Of a DNA stretch of 64,000 bases, positions 1 through 7,771 are shown piece by piece. Within the stretch, counting starts at the first letter, position 1. Every line of letters starts with the position of its first letter. The notes under the pieces are model-generated. The model worked only from the letters and a program-made list of their open reading frames with translations. It made no database searches and was not told the origin of the DNA. This DNA comes from Caldicellulosiruptor acetigenus (GTDB lineage Bacteria; Bacillota; Thermoanaerobacteria; Caldicellulosiruptorales; Caldicellulosiruptoraceae). The stretch lies in the NCBI RefSeq assembly GCF_026914305.1, contig NZ_CP113866.1, positions 1,553,501-1,617,500 of the forward strand. Reading direction: 5' to 3'. Position numbers and translations under genes: made by a program.

Positions 1-91
1 TTTCGGCAATTGTTATTGCAGCAAAGCAACCAGCCGTTCCACCACCAATTATGAGTATGTCGGTTTTGAGCATCTTTACCTCAAAATTCAT
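1..91 (-). CDS. FAD-dependent oxidoreductase, N-terminal fragment (fumarate reductase / APS reductase alpha-like)
   Basis: Only the first 25-30 codons lie in the window; the gene runs off the left edge. The N-terminus reads as a dinucleotide-binding beta strand with the motif ILIIGGGTAG, which binds the FAD ADP moiety in fumarate reductase, APS reductase and related flavoproteins. Two in-frame ATGs are possible. The one ending at 91 follows AAAGGTGAG by 8 nt; the one ending at 73 follows GAGGT closely. It is the last visible gene of the sulfur operon, downstream of metY, so a role such as APS reductase alpha subunit is plausible but inferred from context only. Confidence 0.6.
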   Translation of the reverse strand, partial: MNFEVKMLKTDILIIGGGTAGCFAAITIAE

Positions 92-127
92 GAGCTTTCT
101 CACCTTTCTTGAAAATAAAGATCATAA

Positions 128-1357
128 TCAAACCTTTTCAAGTGCCTGGTAAAAATCTTCTATTATGTCTTCTACATCCTCAAGGCCAACACAAATTCTT
201 ATCATATCTTCATAAACACCCATAGCTTCTTTTTCTTCAACATCAAAGCTTGCATATATAGTTGATGCAGGATGCACAACAAGTGTTCTTACATCCCCTA
301 TATTGGTTGAATTTATTGCATACCTCAATGAATCTATCACTTTAAAAGCATTCTCCTTTGTTCCAACTCTTATAGTCAATATTGCTCCGTACTTGCCACC
401 AAACTGCTCTGTTGCAAGTTGATGATATATACTTTCTTCAAGCCCAGGGTAATTTACTGAAATAACCTTCTTATTTTCTTTTAGAGCTTTTGCAAGGCAA
501 AGAGCATTTTCACATATTCTTTCCATGCGAACACCTAAAGTCTCAAGCCCGATAGTGGTTAAAAATGCATTAAAAGGTGATATACAGGCACCAAAATCCT
601 TCAAGAGATTATTTCGAAGTCTTGCGATATATGCAAATTCACCATACTTTTTGTAATCTTTTAGCAACGGATACTTATCGTAATCAATTTTCGTGTTACC
701 GCTTGCTACTACAATTCCGCCAATACAGCTGCCGCTTCCATTAATAAACTTTGATGTTGAATGAACCACTACATCAGCACCAAGTTTTATGGGTTTTACA
801 AGATACGGTGTTGTGACAGTGCTATCAACAATAAGTGCAATGCCATGCTTATGTGCAAGCTCAGCAATTTGTCTGATATTTGGGACATCAAGTCTCGGAT
901 TTCCTATTGTTTCGATAAAAATTACTTTAGTTTTGTCTGTTATATGCTTTTCAAAGCTCTCAAGGCTGCTATCTTCTGCAAATCTTGTCTTAATACCAAG
1001 GTTTTCAAATGATCTGAACAATGAATATGTGCCACCAAAAATCCCGCTTGCTGATACAATTTCATCTCCATTTCTTACTAAATTCAATATTGCTAAGGCA
1101 ACGGCTGCCATGCCAGACGATGTGGCAACAGCAGCAATGCCTTCTTCTAAAAATGCTATTCTTCTTTCAAATGCTTCAACTGTGGGATTGTTAATCCTTG
1201 TATATATAAAGCCCGGCTTTTTGCCAGAAAAAACCTCTTCCAACTCACGTGCAGTTTCGTATTGGAAAGAATTACATTGGTATATTGGAATGTTTGTTGC
1301 TCCCTTATCTTCTTTGGGGCCAATGTTTCCGTGAATTAAAGAAGTATTAAACCTCAT
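128..1357 (-). CDS. metY: O-acetylhomoserine sulfhydrylase (PLP-dependent)
   Basis: 409 aa, the usual length for Cys/Met-metabolism PLP enzymes (fold type I). The PLP lysine is K203 in HSTSKFINGSGS, and the phosphate-binding region SSGMAAV is near residue 80. The family makes homocysteine from O-acetylhomoserine and a sulfide donor in the cytoplasm. The ATG overlaps the stop of the TusA-like gene (TAATG), with AAGGGTGGG upstream. Neighbours are a sulfur carrier, an E1-like enzyme, a JAMM protease and sulfite reductase. That context suggests the sulfide donor is a protein thiocarboxylate rather than free sulfide, as described for MetY of Wolinella succinogenes. Cystathionine gamma-synthase or lyase is less likely given the context. 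Confidence 0.92.
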   Translation of the reverse strand: MRFNTSLIHGNIGPKEDKGATNIPIYQCNSFQYETARELEEVFSGKKPGFIYTRINNPTVEAFERRIAFLEEGIAAVATSSGMAAVALAILNLVRNGDEIVSASGIFGGTYSLFRSFENLGIKTRFAEDSSLESFEKHITDKTKVIFIETIGNPRLDVPNIRQIAELAHKHGIALIVDSTVTTPYLVKPIKLGADVVVHSTSKFINGSGSCIGGIVVASGNTKIDYDKYPLLKDYKKYGEFAYIARLRNNLLKDFGACISPFNAFLTTIGLETLGVRMERICENALCLAKALKENKKVISVNYPGLEESIYHQLATEQFGGKYGAILTIRVGTKENAFKVIDSLRYAINSTNIGDVRTLVVHPASTIYASFDVEEKEAMGVYEDMIRICVGLEDVEDIIEDFYQALEKV

Positions 1358-1602
1358 TACAGCCCACCCTTTTTTACAAATATTGTATATGTCCCATCAT
1401 TGTTATTTATTACTTTCAAAATCTCATGTCCTTCTTCTTTTAAGCTTCTTGGGACATTTTGAATGGGCTCACCCTCGTTCATTCTTATTTCTATGATTTG
1501 CCCTACCTCCATATCCTCCATTGTAGCTTTTGCTTTTACAAACGTCATTGGACACACAAGATTAGTAATGTCCAGAAAAACATCAGCCTTGATATCACTC
1601 AT
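1357..1602 (-). CDS. TusA/SirA-like sulfurtransferase
   Basis: About 81 aa from the ATG at 1602, which follows GGGAGTGATTTTG and overlaps the sulfite reductase gene by 8 nt. The TusA-fold CPxx motif (CPMTFVK) sits near the end of the first strand; this Cys carries the persulfide in TusA proteins. The small alpha/beta protein continues through a short VNNNDGTYTIFVKK C-terminus. In this operon it probably relays sulfur between sulfite reductase, the carrier and MetY. The direction of transfer cannot be read from sequence. Confidence 0.82.
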   Translation of the reverse strand: MSDIKADVFLDITNLVCPMTFVKAKATMEDMEVGQIIEIRMNEGEPIQNVPRSLKEEGHEILKVINNNDGTYTIFVKKGGL

Positions 1603-2509
1603 CAAAATCACTCCCTTTATTTTCTATTGCTTTTTCCAACTCTTTTTTAAATATATCCCATCCCACTCTCTCTAAGGTATTTCTAAACCTTTCGCCTTGC
1701 TTGCCATATTTTTTGTAAAACTTGAGTGTAGCTTGAATGACCTTGTGAACATCCTCTTTTGAAAACAGTATTGGCAAAATTTGTTTCGCAAGTGCTACAT
1801 TGTTCCCAAACATACCACCAAAATAGAGAAGATAGCCAGGCTTGCCTTTCCATGAATTAGTCGGGCACGACTTTACACACCTTCCGCAATAGGTGCACTT
1901 GTCTCTATCTATGGTAATCTTTTTGTTCTTCTCATCTATTTGTATTGCTTTTGCTGGACATACAGCCTGGCAAAGCCCACAAAATGTGCAGCTGCTCTCT
2001 TCCCACTCAGGTTCTATCGCTCCTTTTATACCTAAATCATTTTCCTCAGCTTTAAGGCAATTATTACCACAACCTGTTATGCCGATTTTAAACTTGTGCG
2101 GAAGTTCTTGAGCATAATATCTTTTGTCGCACTCATTGGCAAGCTCTGTTGTGTCTATAATTCCATTTGGGCAAATGCTACTACCTTGGCAAGCAGTAAT
2201 TGTTCTTACTCTTGGTCCGCATGCACCAGGCTCAAGTCCTGCTTCCGATAGCTCTTTTTTGACTGCCTCTATATCCTGTAACTTAATAAACGGAATCTCT
2301 ACTCCCTGGCGTGCTGTCAAGTGAACATATCCTTTGCCATATTTGTTTGCAACTTCGTATATTTTTTTGAGCTGACTTGATGTTAACCTTCCACCAACCA
2401 CTCTTAATCTTAGTGAAAAATGATCTTTTTGGACTTGGCGCATAAACCCCCCTTTTTTCAGTTCATTATAATTTACCTCTTTCACTTGAAATACCCCCTG
2501 CTTTTTCAA
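1595..2509 (-). CDS. Siroheme / 4Fe-4S sulfite (nitrite) reductase with ferredoxin domain
   Basis: 304 aa. The N-terminal half is a sulfite/nitrite reductase ferredoxin-like half-domain. The siroheme-4Fe4S ligands are the pair in TACQGSSICPNG and the CxxxC of GCGNNC. Two further 4Fe-4S motifs follow: CTFCGLCQAVCP and CTYCGRCVKSCP. This is the compact single-subunit layout seen in anaerobes (AsrC-like), which reduces sulfite to sulfide for assimilation. The annotated start is TTG at 2509, overlapping the JAMM stop. An internal ATG 22 codons later, after a G-rich stretch, is possible. Nitrite as the substrate cannot be excluded, but the neighbours favour sulfite. Confidence 0.85.
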   Translation of the reverse strand: MKKQGVFQVKEVNYNELKKGGFMRQVQKDHFSLRLRVVGGRLTSSQLKKIYEVANKYGKGYVHLTARQGVEIPFIKLQDIEAVKKELSEAGLEPGACGPRVRTITACQGSSICPNGIIDTTELANECDKRYYAQELPHKFKIGITGCGNNCLKAEENDLGIKGAIEPEWEESSCTFCGLCQAVCPAKAIQIDEKNKKITIDRDKCTYCGRCVKSCPTNSWKGKPGYLLYFGGMFGNNVALAKQILPILFSKEDVHKVIQATLKFYKKYGKQGERFRNTLERVGWDIFKKELEKAIENKGSDFDE

Positions 2510-2916
2510 ATGATTTGTATCTCTTCTTCTTCCACATAGCTCTCATATATCCTAAATGATTTTAAAACAGGATTTTTTTCGTCCATGAGCGATAATATAA
2601 GATAGCTCAAATCCCTGTCAAAAGCAAGTCTCTTATCCTCTTCAGATGGTCTTGAAGGTGATGTTGGATGGCTATGGAAATTACCAAGTAATACCCATCC
2701 GTTTTTTCTCATATCTTTTACAGCTGCAAACTGCTCAAGCGGGTCCATTGAAAAATGCTCTGGGCTTTGGTCAACATTAGTAAGCAAGTAAACCTTTTTG
2801 ACAATTCTTTTTTCATCTTCAATAACTCCACCCAGAAGTCCGCATGCCTCTATAGGCAAGGAGTTTAAACAATGATTCAAAATCTCCTCATATAATGTTT
2901 TTGGCAATATTATCAA
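2506..2916 (-). CDS. JAMM (Mov34/MPN) metalloprotease for the sulfur carrier (HcyD-like)
   Basis: 136 aa. It has the full JAMM zinc signature: E23 (PIEACG), H81 and H83 in HSHP, S91 and D94 in PSEED. Bacterial members next to ThiS-like carriers either trim extra residues to expose the C-terminal GG (QbsD, HcyD) or release cysteine from CysO (Mec). The carrier encoded two genes upstream ends in GGG followed by two leucines, so trimming is the more likely role. The start is TTG at 2916 after AGGAGGG, with a rather long 12-nt spacing. The stop overlaps the next gene. Confidence 0.88.
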   Translation of the reverse strand: MIILPKTLYEEILNHCLNSLPIEACGLLGGVIEDEKRIVKKVYLLTNVDQSPEHFSMDPLEQFAAVKDMRKNGWVLLGNFHSHPTSPSRPSEEDKRLAFDRDLSYLILSLMDEKNPVLKSFRIYESYVEEEEIQII

Positions 2917-2967
2917 TTTTTCTTTGTCCCTCCTGTTTTTTAGACATCTATTCTTGCACTCTTCTCG

Positions 2968-3780
2968 TTAGTTTTTTAAATCACATTGGGGCTGCTCATA
3001 GTCAATTAACTCTTTTATTGTTGGATTTTCACCGCACACCTCACAGCTTTCTCTCTTGTTTATCTTTACTTTTCTAAAATCCATCTTAAAAGCATTGTAA
3101 ATCAGGATATATCCTGTTAGAAGTTCACCAATTCCAAGCAAATATTTAATTGCTTCTGTAGCCTGGATTGTGCCAATTATACCACCCATCACACCTAAAA
3201 CTCCTGCCTGCTTGCAAGTTGGAACTGCATCAGGTGGCGGTGGGCTTTGAAAGATACATCTAAAGCATGGTCCTTTTTCTGGCACATATGTCATGGTTTG
3301 CCCATCAAATCTTATGATACCTGCATGTGAAAATGGCTTTTTTAACATCACACAGGCATCGTTTATCAGAAATTTTGCTGGAAAGTTGTCTGTGCCGTCG
3401 ATTATAAAATCATAATCTCTGTCCTTGATAATATCTATAATATTGCTTGAATTTACCATTTCACGATAAGTTACTACTACCACATCCGGATTTATTTGGT
3501 TTATCTTTTCCTTTGCAGAAAACACCTTTGGCTTGCCTACATCGGGTGTAAAATGTATTATTTGTCTTTGGAGATTGGAAAGTTCAACAGCGTCGAAATC
3601 AACAAGTCCAATTGTCCCAACACCGGCAGCTGCCAAAAACATTGCAGCAGGTGAACCAAGTCCCCCGGTCCCAATGATCAAAACCTTAGATTCCAAAAGT
3701 TTTTGTTGTCCTTTAGCTCCAACCTCGTTTAGGATGATATGTCTTGAGTATCTTTCAAGTTGGATGTCTGTTAGCTTCAT
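2968..3780 (-). CDS. ThiF/MoeB/HesA-family E1-like adenylyltransferase (HcyF-like)
   Basis: 270 aa. The ATP-binding loop GTGGLGSP is at residues 37-44. The family's arginine-rich start (QLERYSRHI) is present, the candidate catalytic Cys is in PTCKQAG, and zinc pairs occur at CFRC and CEVC. The enzyme adenylates the C-terminal glycine of a ubiquitin-like sulfur carrier so that it can be thiolated. The ATG overlaps the carrier gene by 4 nt (ATGA), implying translational coupling. A thiamine or molybdopterin role is possible in general, but no thi or moa genes are nearby. Confidence 0.9.
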   Translation of the reverse strand: MKLTDIQLERYSRHIILNEVGAKGQQKLLESKVLIIGTGGLGSPAAMFLAAAGVGTIGLVDFDAVELSNLQRQIIHFTPDVGKPKVFSAKEKINQINPDVVVVTYREMVNSSNIIDIIKDRDYDFIIDGTDNFPAKFLINDACVMLKKPFSHAGIIRFDGQTMTYVPEKGPCFRCIFQSPPPPDAVPTCKQAGVLGVMGGIIGTIQATEAIKYLLGIGELLTGYILIYNAFKMDFRKVKINKRESCEVCGENPTIKELIDYEQPQCDLKN

Positions 3781-3986
3781 AATAGTCCCCCTCCCATGAA
3801 ATATAGAAACTCAACCTCATCGCCTTCTTTTACTGTAACCTTATCATATTCACTTCTGGGGATAATTTGGCCGTTGAGTTGCACTGTTACATATTCTTTC
3901 ATTGAAACATTCAAAGCATCTAACATCTCAAAGATTGTCATCTCTCTTTCAATTTGTACTTCATTTCCATTTGCTTTAATTTTCAT
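3777..3986 (-). CDS. ThiS/MoaD-like sulfur carrier with C-terminal extension (HcyS-like)
   Basis: 69 aa beta-grasp protein. It starts MKIKANGNEVQ and ends YFMGGGLL. Functional carriers end exactly in Gly-Gly, whereas this one has two leucines after the glycines. It therefore looks like a precursor that must be cut before the E1-like enzyme can adenylate it. The JAMM protease and E1-like genes immediately downstream fit that order of events. This parallels HcyS-Ala/HcyD of Wolinella and QbsE/QbsD of Pseudomonas. Confidence 0.88.
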   Translation of the reverse strand: MKIKANGNEVQIEREMTIFEMLDALNVSMKEYVTVQLNGQIIPRSEYDKVTVKEGDEVEFLYFMGGGLL

Positions 3987-4012
3987 TCTTTTCTACCTCC
4001 CTCAGGAATTTT

Positions 4013-4807
4013 TCATGTATTTTTAAGGCCCCATCTAATTCTTATTTGATTTTCTAAGGGGCCAAAAATTGCCTTTTCTATCACAAGCCCAAATACAATC
4101 GTTACTATCATCACGCTAATGACTTGACTCATATCTGCAAGGTCTCTTCCAACCATGAGTACTTGCCCCAAACCTTTTGTAGCAAAAAGCATCTCACCTG
4201 CCATCAAAGCTCTGAATGCAAATGACCAACCTTGCTTCATGCCTGAGATAACAAATGGAAGGCTTGCAGGAAATATAACATTCAGGTAAAGTCTTAATCC
4301 TGTTGCACCCATTGTCTTTGCAGCTTTTATATAAAGTGGATTGACATTTTTAATACCTGACTCAACAGCAAGTGTAATAGAAAAGATAGAACCTATTGCA
4401 GTAACAAATATAATTGCTTTTTCTGAAAGACCATACCATAATATAGCAAACGGTAACCAGCATACACTTGGCAGTGTTTGAAAACCAAGAATAAGAGGCC
4501 TTAAATTCTTATCTAAAAATTCAGATTTTACAATTGCAAGTCCGACAACAACCCCTATAACAACAGCAATCAAATACCCTATAAGCATTCTCCTCACTGT
4601 TGCTATCATTGCCACAGTTAAAGTATTGTCGTTTAAAAGTCTCACAAATGTCTCTATCACTGAGATAGGAGATGGAAAAACATAAGGTTTCCATATCTTA
4701 AAAAGCTCAACAAAAATCCTATAGACCAATTCCCAAGCTACTATCAGAGCTATATAAAACAGTGTCCTTTTCAAAACTCCAATCGCTATCGTATTCTGCT
4801 TTTGCAA
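4013..4807 (-). CDS. ssuC: ABC transporter permease, sulfonate/nitrate/taurine type
   Basis: About 264 aa, with the membrane segments and EAA-like loop (AAKTMGATGLRLYLNVIFPASLP) of the SsuC/TauC/NrtB family. The reading frame is open to an ATG at 4822. A TTG at 4807 preceded by GAGGTGGAAAAGA is a better start. Either way it overlaps the end of the ATPase gene by about 90-100 nt, which is unusually long. Substrate is inferred from the operon: an organosulfonate or another sulfur oxyanion. Confidence 0.82.
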   Translation of the reverse strand: MQKQNTIAIGVLKRTLFYIALIVAWELVYRIFVELFKIWKPYVFPSPISVIETFVRLLNDNTLTVAMIATVRRMLIGYLIAVVIGVVVGLAIVKSEFLDKNLRPLILGFQTLPSVCWLPFAILWYGLSEKAIIFVTAIGSIFSITLAVESGIKNVNPLYIKAAKTMGATGLRLYLNVIFPASLPFVISGMKQGWSFAFRALMAGEMLFATKGLGQVLMVGRDLADMSQVISVMIVTIVFGLVIEKAIFGPLENQIRIRWGLKNT

Positions 4808-5558
4808 TCTTTTCCACCTCATCTTTTAATTCTTTCATAATGGCAGATATCATATAAACTATGTCTGGATTGTCAAGAAGTCGCGGTCTTGCAAGTTTTA
4901 TTTCAAAAACTTTTTTGATTTTTCCCGGGTTTGAAGACATAACCACCACTTTGTCTGCTAAAAGAACTGCTTCTTCTACGTTATGTGTGACAAATATAAT
5001 TGTCTTTTTTGTCTCCCACCAAATTCGTTGAAGTTCAAGTAACAATATATTTTTAGTTTGGCTATCAAGCGCTGCAAAAGGCTCATCCATGAGCAAAACT
5101 TCAGAATCAAGTGTCAATGCTCTTGCTAAGGCAACTCTTTGTTTCATTCCACCCGATAATTGGTGAACATAAGCGTCTTTAAACTTTGTTAAGTGAACCA
5201 TTCTTAAGTATTTGAGCGCTTTTTCATACCTTTCTTTCTTAGGGATACCGCATATTTTCATGCCGAATTCAACATTGTCAATGACTTTTAGCCATGGAAA
5301 TAAAGCAGACTCTTGGAACATTACAATCCTATCTGGTCCGGGTGACAAAATCTCTTTGCCGTTTAAAAAAACCTTTCCCTCAGAGGGTTTTTCAAGTCCT
5401 GCAATTATATTCAAAAGTGTAGACTTCCCACATCCAGAGGGACCAAGAATACATATAAATTCCCCTTTTTGTACTTCTAAATTTATTTTTTCTAACACAG
5501 TTATTTCTTTGTTTTTTGATAGAAATTTTTTGCTTACATTTTCAACTGCTAACGCCAA
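4719..5558 (-). CDS. ssuB: ABC transporter ATPase, sulfonate/nitrate/taurine type
   Basis: 279 aa. Walker A GPSGCGKST is at 39-47, the ABC signature LSGGMKQR at 134-141, Walker B LLMDEP at 155-160, and the switch His in FVTHNVEEA. These place it in the SsuB/TauB/NrtC group that powers uptake of sulfonates or nitrate. It starts 4 nt after the binding-protein gene. The C-terminal 30 residues lie in the region that also encodes the permease start; that tail shows no motif and may be tolerant of the overlap. Confidence 0.88.
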   Translation of the reverse strand: MALAVENVSKKFLSKNKEITVLEKINLEVQKGEFICILGPSGCGKSTLLNIIAGLEKPSEGKVFLNGKEILSPGPDRIVMFQESALFPWLKVIDNVEFGMKICGIPKKERYEKALKYLRMVHLTKFKDAYVHQLSGGMKQRVALARALTLDSEVLLMDEPFAALDSQTKNILLLELQRIWWETKKTIIFVTHNVEEAVLLADKVVVMSSNPGKIKKVFEIKLARPRLLDNPDIVYMISAIMKELKDEVEKIAKAEYDSDWSFEKDTVLYSSDSSLGIGL

Positions 5559-5561
5559 TTT

Positions 5562-6590
5562 TTAATACACCTCTTTGTTCTTAATTGTATCTAAAATTTC
5601 TGTATTTACTAGCTCTTCTATATTTAGCTTTTCTCTTAAATATCCCAATTCAAAATATGACTTAATTGCTTTTTCTAAGGATTCCCTTTGTATTTCGCTT
5701 GTAAGTTTGATATTTTTGAAGGATTCTTTTAGGATGTCCGCCGGCAGCGGTTTAGAAGTTATCTCAGAAATTTGGTTATTTATTATTTCACATGATTTTT
5801 CAGGATTTTTTTCAATAAATTCTGTTGCCTCAAGATGTGCTATGAGAAATTTTTCTACAATATCAGAATGCTCTTTTAAAAACTTTGAAGTAGTGATAAC
5901 TACTGTTGTAGGAATATCTATGTATCGTCTTATTTGGTTACTGTCAAGTACAACATTGCTATTTACTTCTTTTTTTAACCTTGTTCCCCAAGGCTCAGGA
6001 ACCAGCGCTGCATCTATCTGATTTCTATCAAGCAAAGTTTTAATATCTGGATTTTCAGCCTGAATAATTTCAACATTTCCACCTTTAGTAGTATCTTTAA
6101 GTCCAGCTTTACTTAGTAATAACCTTAACACAATATCCTGAGTATTCCCATATTGAGGAACTGCAATTTTCTTCCCTTTTAAGTCACCTAAACTCTTTAT
6201 ATTCAAATTGCGCCTTGAAACCAGCATCATTCCTCCGTTTGCAGCTCCTGCAATAATCTTTATTTCTCCATTTGTCTTTGCAAATCCATTTATCGCAGGT
6301 ATAGGTCCAATATAGCCTATGTCAACTTCATCTGCCAAAAATGCTTCTATCTCAGCTGGACCTGCATTGAAAACCTTATATTCAACTTTTACATCTTCAC
6401 CTATTCTCTTTTGGAAAATGCCAAGTTCTTTCCCTACCAATGCTTGGGCATGAGTTATGTTAGGGAAAAATGCAATTCTTACCTTTAGATTTTTGTTTTC
6501 TTTTCTTGCATAGCATCCTGAAAGGAGAAATAACAATGCAATTGGCAATAAAATTGATGCAATCACTTTATAATATCTTTTTATTTCCAT
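5562..6590 (-). CDS. ssuA: ABC transporter substrate-binding lipoprotein, SsuA-like
   Basis: 342 aa. An N-terminal signal has lipobox LLSGC with Cys26, so the protein is probably anchored outside the membrane. The body is the NMT1/SsuA-like periplasmic-binding fold (FFPNITHAQALVGKELGIF, GYIGPIPAING). It is the first gene of the sulfur operon. ATG at 6590 follows AGGGAGGT. Family members bind sulfonates, taurine, nitrate or thiamine precursors. The sulfite reductase downstream suggests a ligand that yields sulfite or sulfide. Confidence 0.86.
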   Translation of the reverse strand: MEIKRYYKVIASILLPIALLFLLSGCYARKENKNLKVRIAFFPNITHAQALVGKELGIFQKRIGEDVKVEYKVFNAGPAEIEAFLADEVDIGYIGPIPAINGFAKTNGEIKIIAGAANGGMMLVSRRNLNIKSLGDLKGKKIAVPQYGNTQDIVLRLLLSKAGLKDTTKGGNVEIIQAENPDIKTLLDRNQIDAALVPEPWGTRLKKEVNSNVVLDSNQIRRYIDIPTTVVITTSKFLKEHSDIVEKFLIAHLEATEFIEKNPEKSCEIINNQISEITSKPLPADILKESFKNIKLTSEIQRESLEKAIKSYFELGYLREKLNIEELVNTEILDTIKNKEVY

Positions 6591-6653
6591 TTATGTACCT
6601 CCCTAATATTAACTATTTGTATCGAAATACTTCAAATTCAGGTTATTTTTTTA

Positions 6654-6682
6654 CCTCTGCTTAAAAAACTAAAGAGCAGAGG
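6654..6682 (-). other. Hairpin in the sulfur-operon 5' leader
   Basis: CCTCTGC (6654-6660) pairs with GCAGAGG (6676-6682) across a 15-nt AT-rich loop. It lies in the roughly 140-nt leader between the promoter and ssuA. On the minus strand it is followed by A-rich sequence, not U-rich, so it is not an ordinary terminator for this operon. I see no S-box or T-box consensus around it. Confidence 0.5.
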
Positions 6683-6735
6683 CAAATTTTTAACTTCAAA
6701 CTTATAAATTTCTATCTGTATACTTGGTTATTAAA

Positions 6736-6764
6736 ATTATAATACATGGTAATTTTTATGTCAA
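6736..6764 (-). promoter_or_regulatory. Consensus sigma-A promoter of the sulfur operon
   Basis: On the minus strand, TTGACA (6759-6764) is separated by exactly 17 bp from TATAAT (6736-6741). Both hexamers are perfect consensus. It lies about 140 nt upstream of ssuA, the first gene of the minus-strand operon. Confidence 0.85.
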
Positions 6765-6931
6765 TAGTTTTTTTAATGTTTTTGAAGACCTCAAACTGCA
6801 ATATCAATTTTTCTATTGTTCTTCTTTTAACTTCACTTCGTGTACACATCTCTTCTTCTTTGTGGTATTGTATTATTTAAAATAACTTTTAAATTTTTGA
6901 ACTATGACAGCAATAAAGGAGAGAGCCGTCA

Positions 6932-7771
6932 ATGATATATTTCATCACTGCCTTTTATTCTGAAGCCAAGGCTTTGATAGACTCTTTCGGACTCAAGAAA
7001 TTATACGAACCATCAAAATTTCAAATTTTTTCTGGCGATGAGATTCTTCTTATAGTGAGCGGAGAGGGAATTTTACAAGCTGCAATAGCCACCACATTTG
7101 CTTTGACAAAGTTTGGAGCAAGTGATAGATGTATAGCCTTGAATATTGGAATTTGTGGTGCAAAGGAAAAAAAACTTTCAAAAGGCGATGTCCTGCTGTG
7201 CAACAAGATAATAAATCATCACTCAAAAAGGGCATTTTACCCCGACATTCTGATAACTCACCAGATGAAAGAAGTCTGTCTTGAAACTTTTTTATTTCCT
7301 GTTAAGAAAGATACCTTTACTGGTGAGATTGAAGGGGATATAGTTGATATGGAAGGAGCAGGATTTTTTGAAGCAGCCTTAAGCTTTTTAGCCCCTCACA
7401 ATGTCCATTGTATTAAAATTGTTTATGATTTTTTAGAATATGAGAAGATAGAACCACAAGAAGTTACAAATCTTGTAAAACAAAGTATGCCTTTTATAGA
7501 AAACTTTATAAATGCCCTTGTTGAGGTGAATCTTGAATTTTGCGCCACTATGGTCGAAGAGGAAAAATTAAGAGAAGTGATTGAAAAGCTTAAAAGTAGT
7601 CTGCGTCTTACTACTTCCATGACATATCAACTTGAGAAATTGTTAAAGAGTTATATAATAAGACATGAAAATCTGCCAGAGGATATCTCAGAGTTTTTTA
7701 ATATAAATGTAAACTCAAAAAAGGAGGGCAAGCAATACTTTGAAAAACTCAAAAAACTCCTTATTAGCTAA
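6932..7771 (+). CDS. Nucleoside phosphorylase / MTA-SAH nucleosidase-like protein
   Basis: 279 aa, ATG after AAAGGAGAG. The N-terminal 190 residues resemble the PNP/UDP fold: ITAFYSEAKALI, a glycine turn SGEGILQAAIA, NIGICGA, and the DMEGAGFFEAA purine/ribose-binding segment. The last 80 residues are helical and charged with no recognised domain. The following radical SAM gene overlaps by 32 nt and is probably co-translated. Substrate is unknown; hydrolysis of 5'-deoxyadenosine or a similar radical SAM by-product would fit the neighbour but is speculation. Confidence 0.65.
   Translation: MIYFITAFYSEAKALIDSFGLKKLYEPSKFQIFSGDEILLIVSGEGILQAAIATTFALTKFGASDRCIALNIGICGAKEKKLSKGDVLLCNKIINHHSKRAFYPDILITHQMKEVCLETFLFPVKKDTFTGEIEGDIVDMEGAGFFEAALSFLAPHNVHCIKIVYDFLEYEKIEPQEVTNLVKQSMPFIENFINALVEVNLEFCATMVEEEKLREVIEKLKSSLRLTTSMTYQLEKLLKSYIIRHENLPEDISEFFNINVNSKKEGKQYFEKLKKLLIS

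Noticed and set aside
6591-6735. SAM riboswitch (S-box) or T-box in the sulfur operon leader
   Set aside because: The leader has only one simple hairpin and lacks the conserved S-box or T-box cores.
6841-6890. Promoter for the 6932 gene (TATTAT)
   Set aside because: No acceptable -35 at 16-18 bp; too weak to list.
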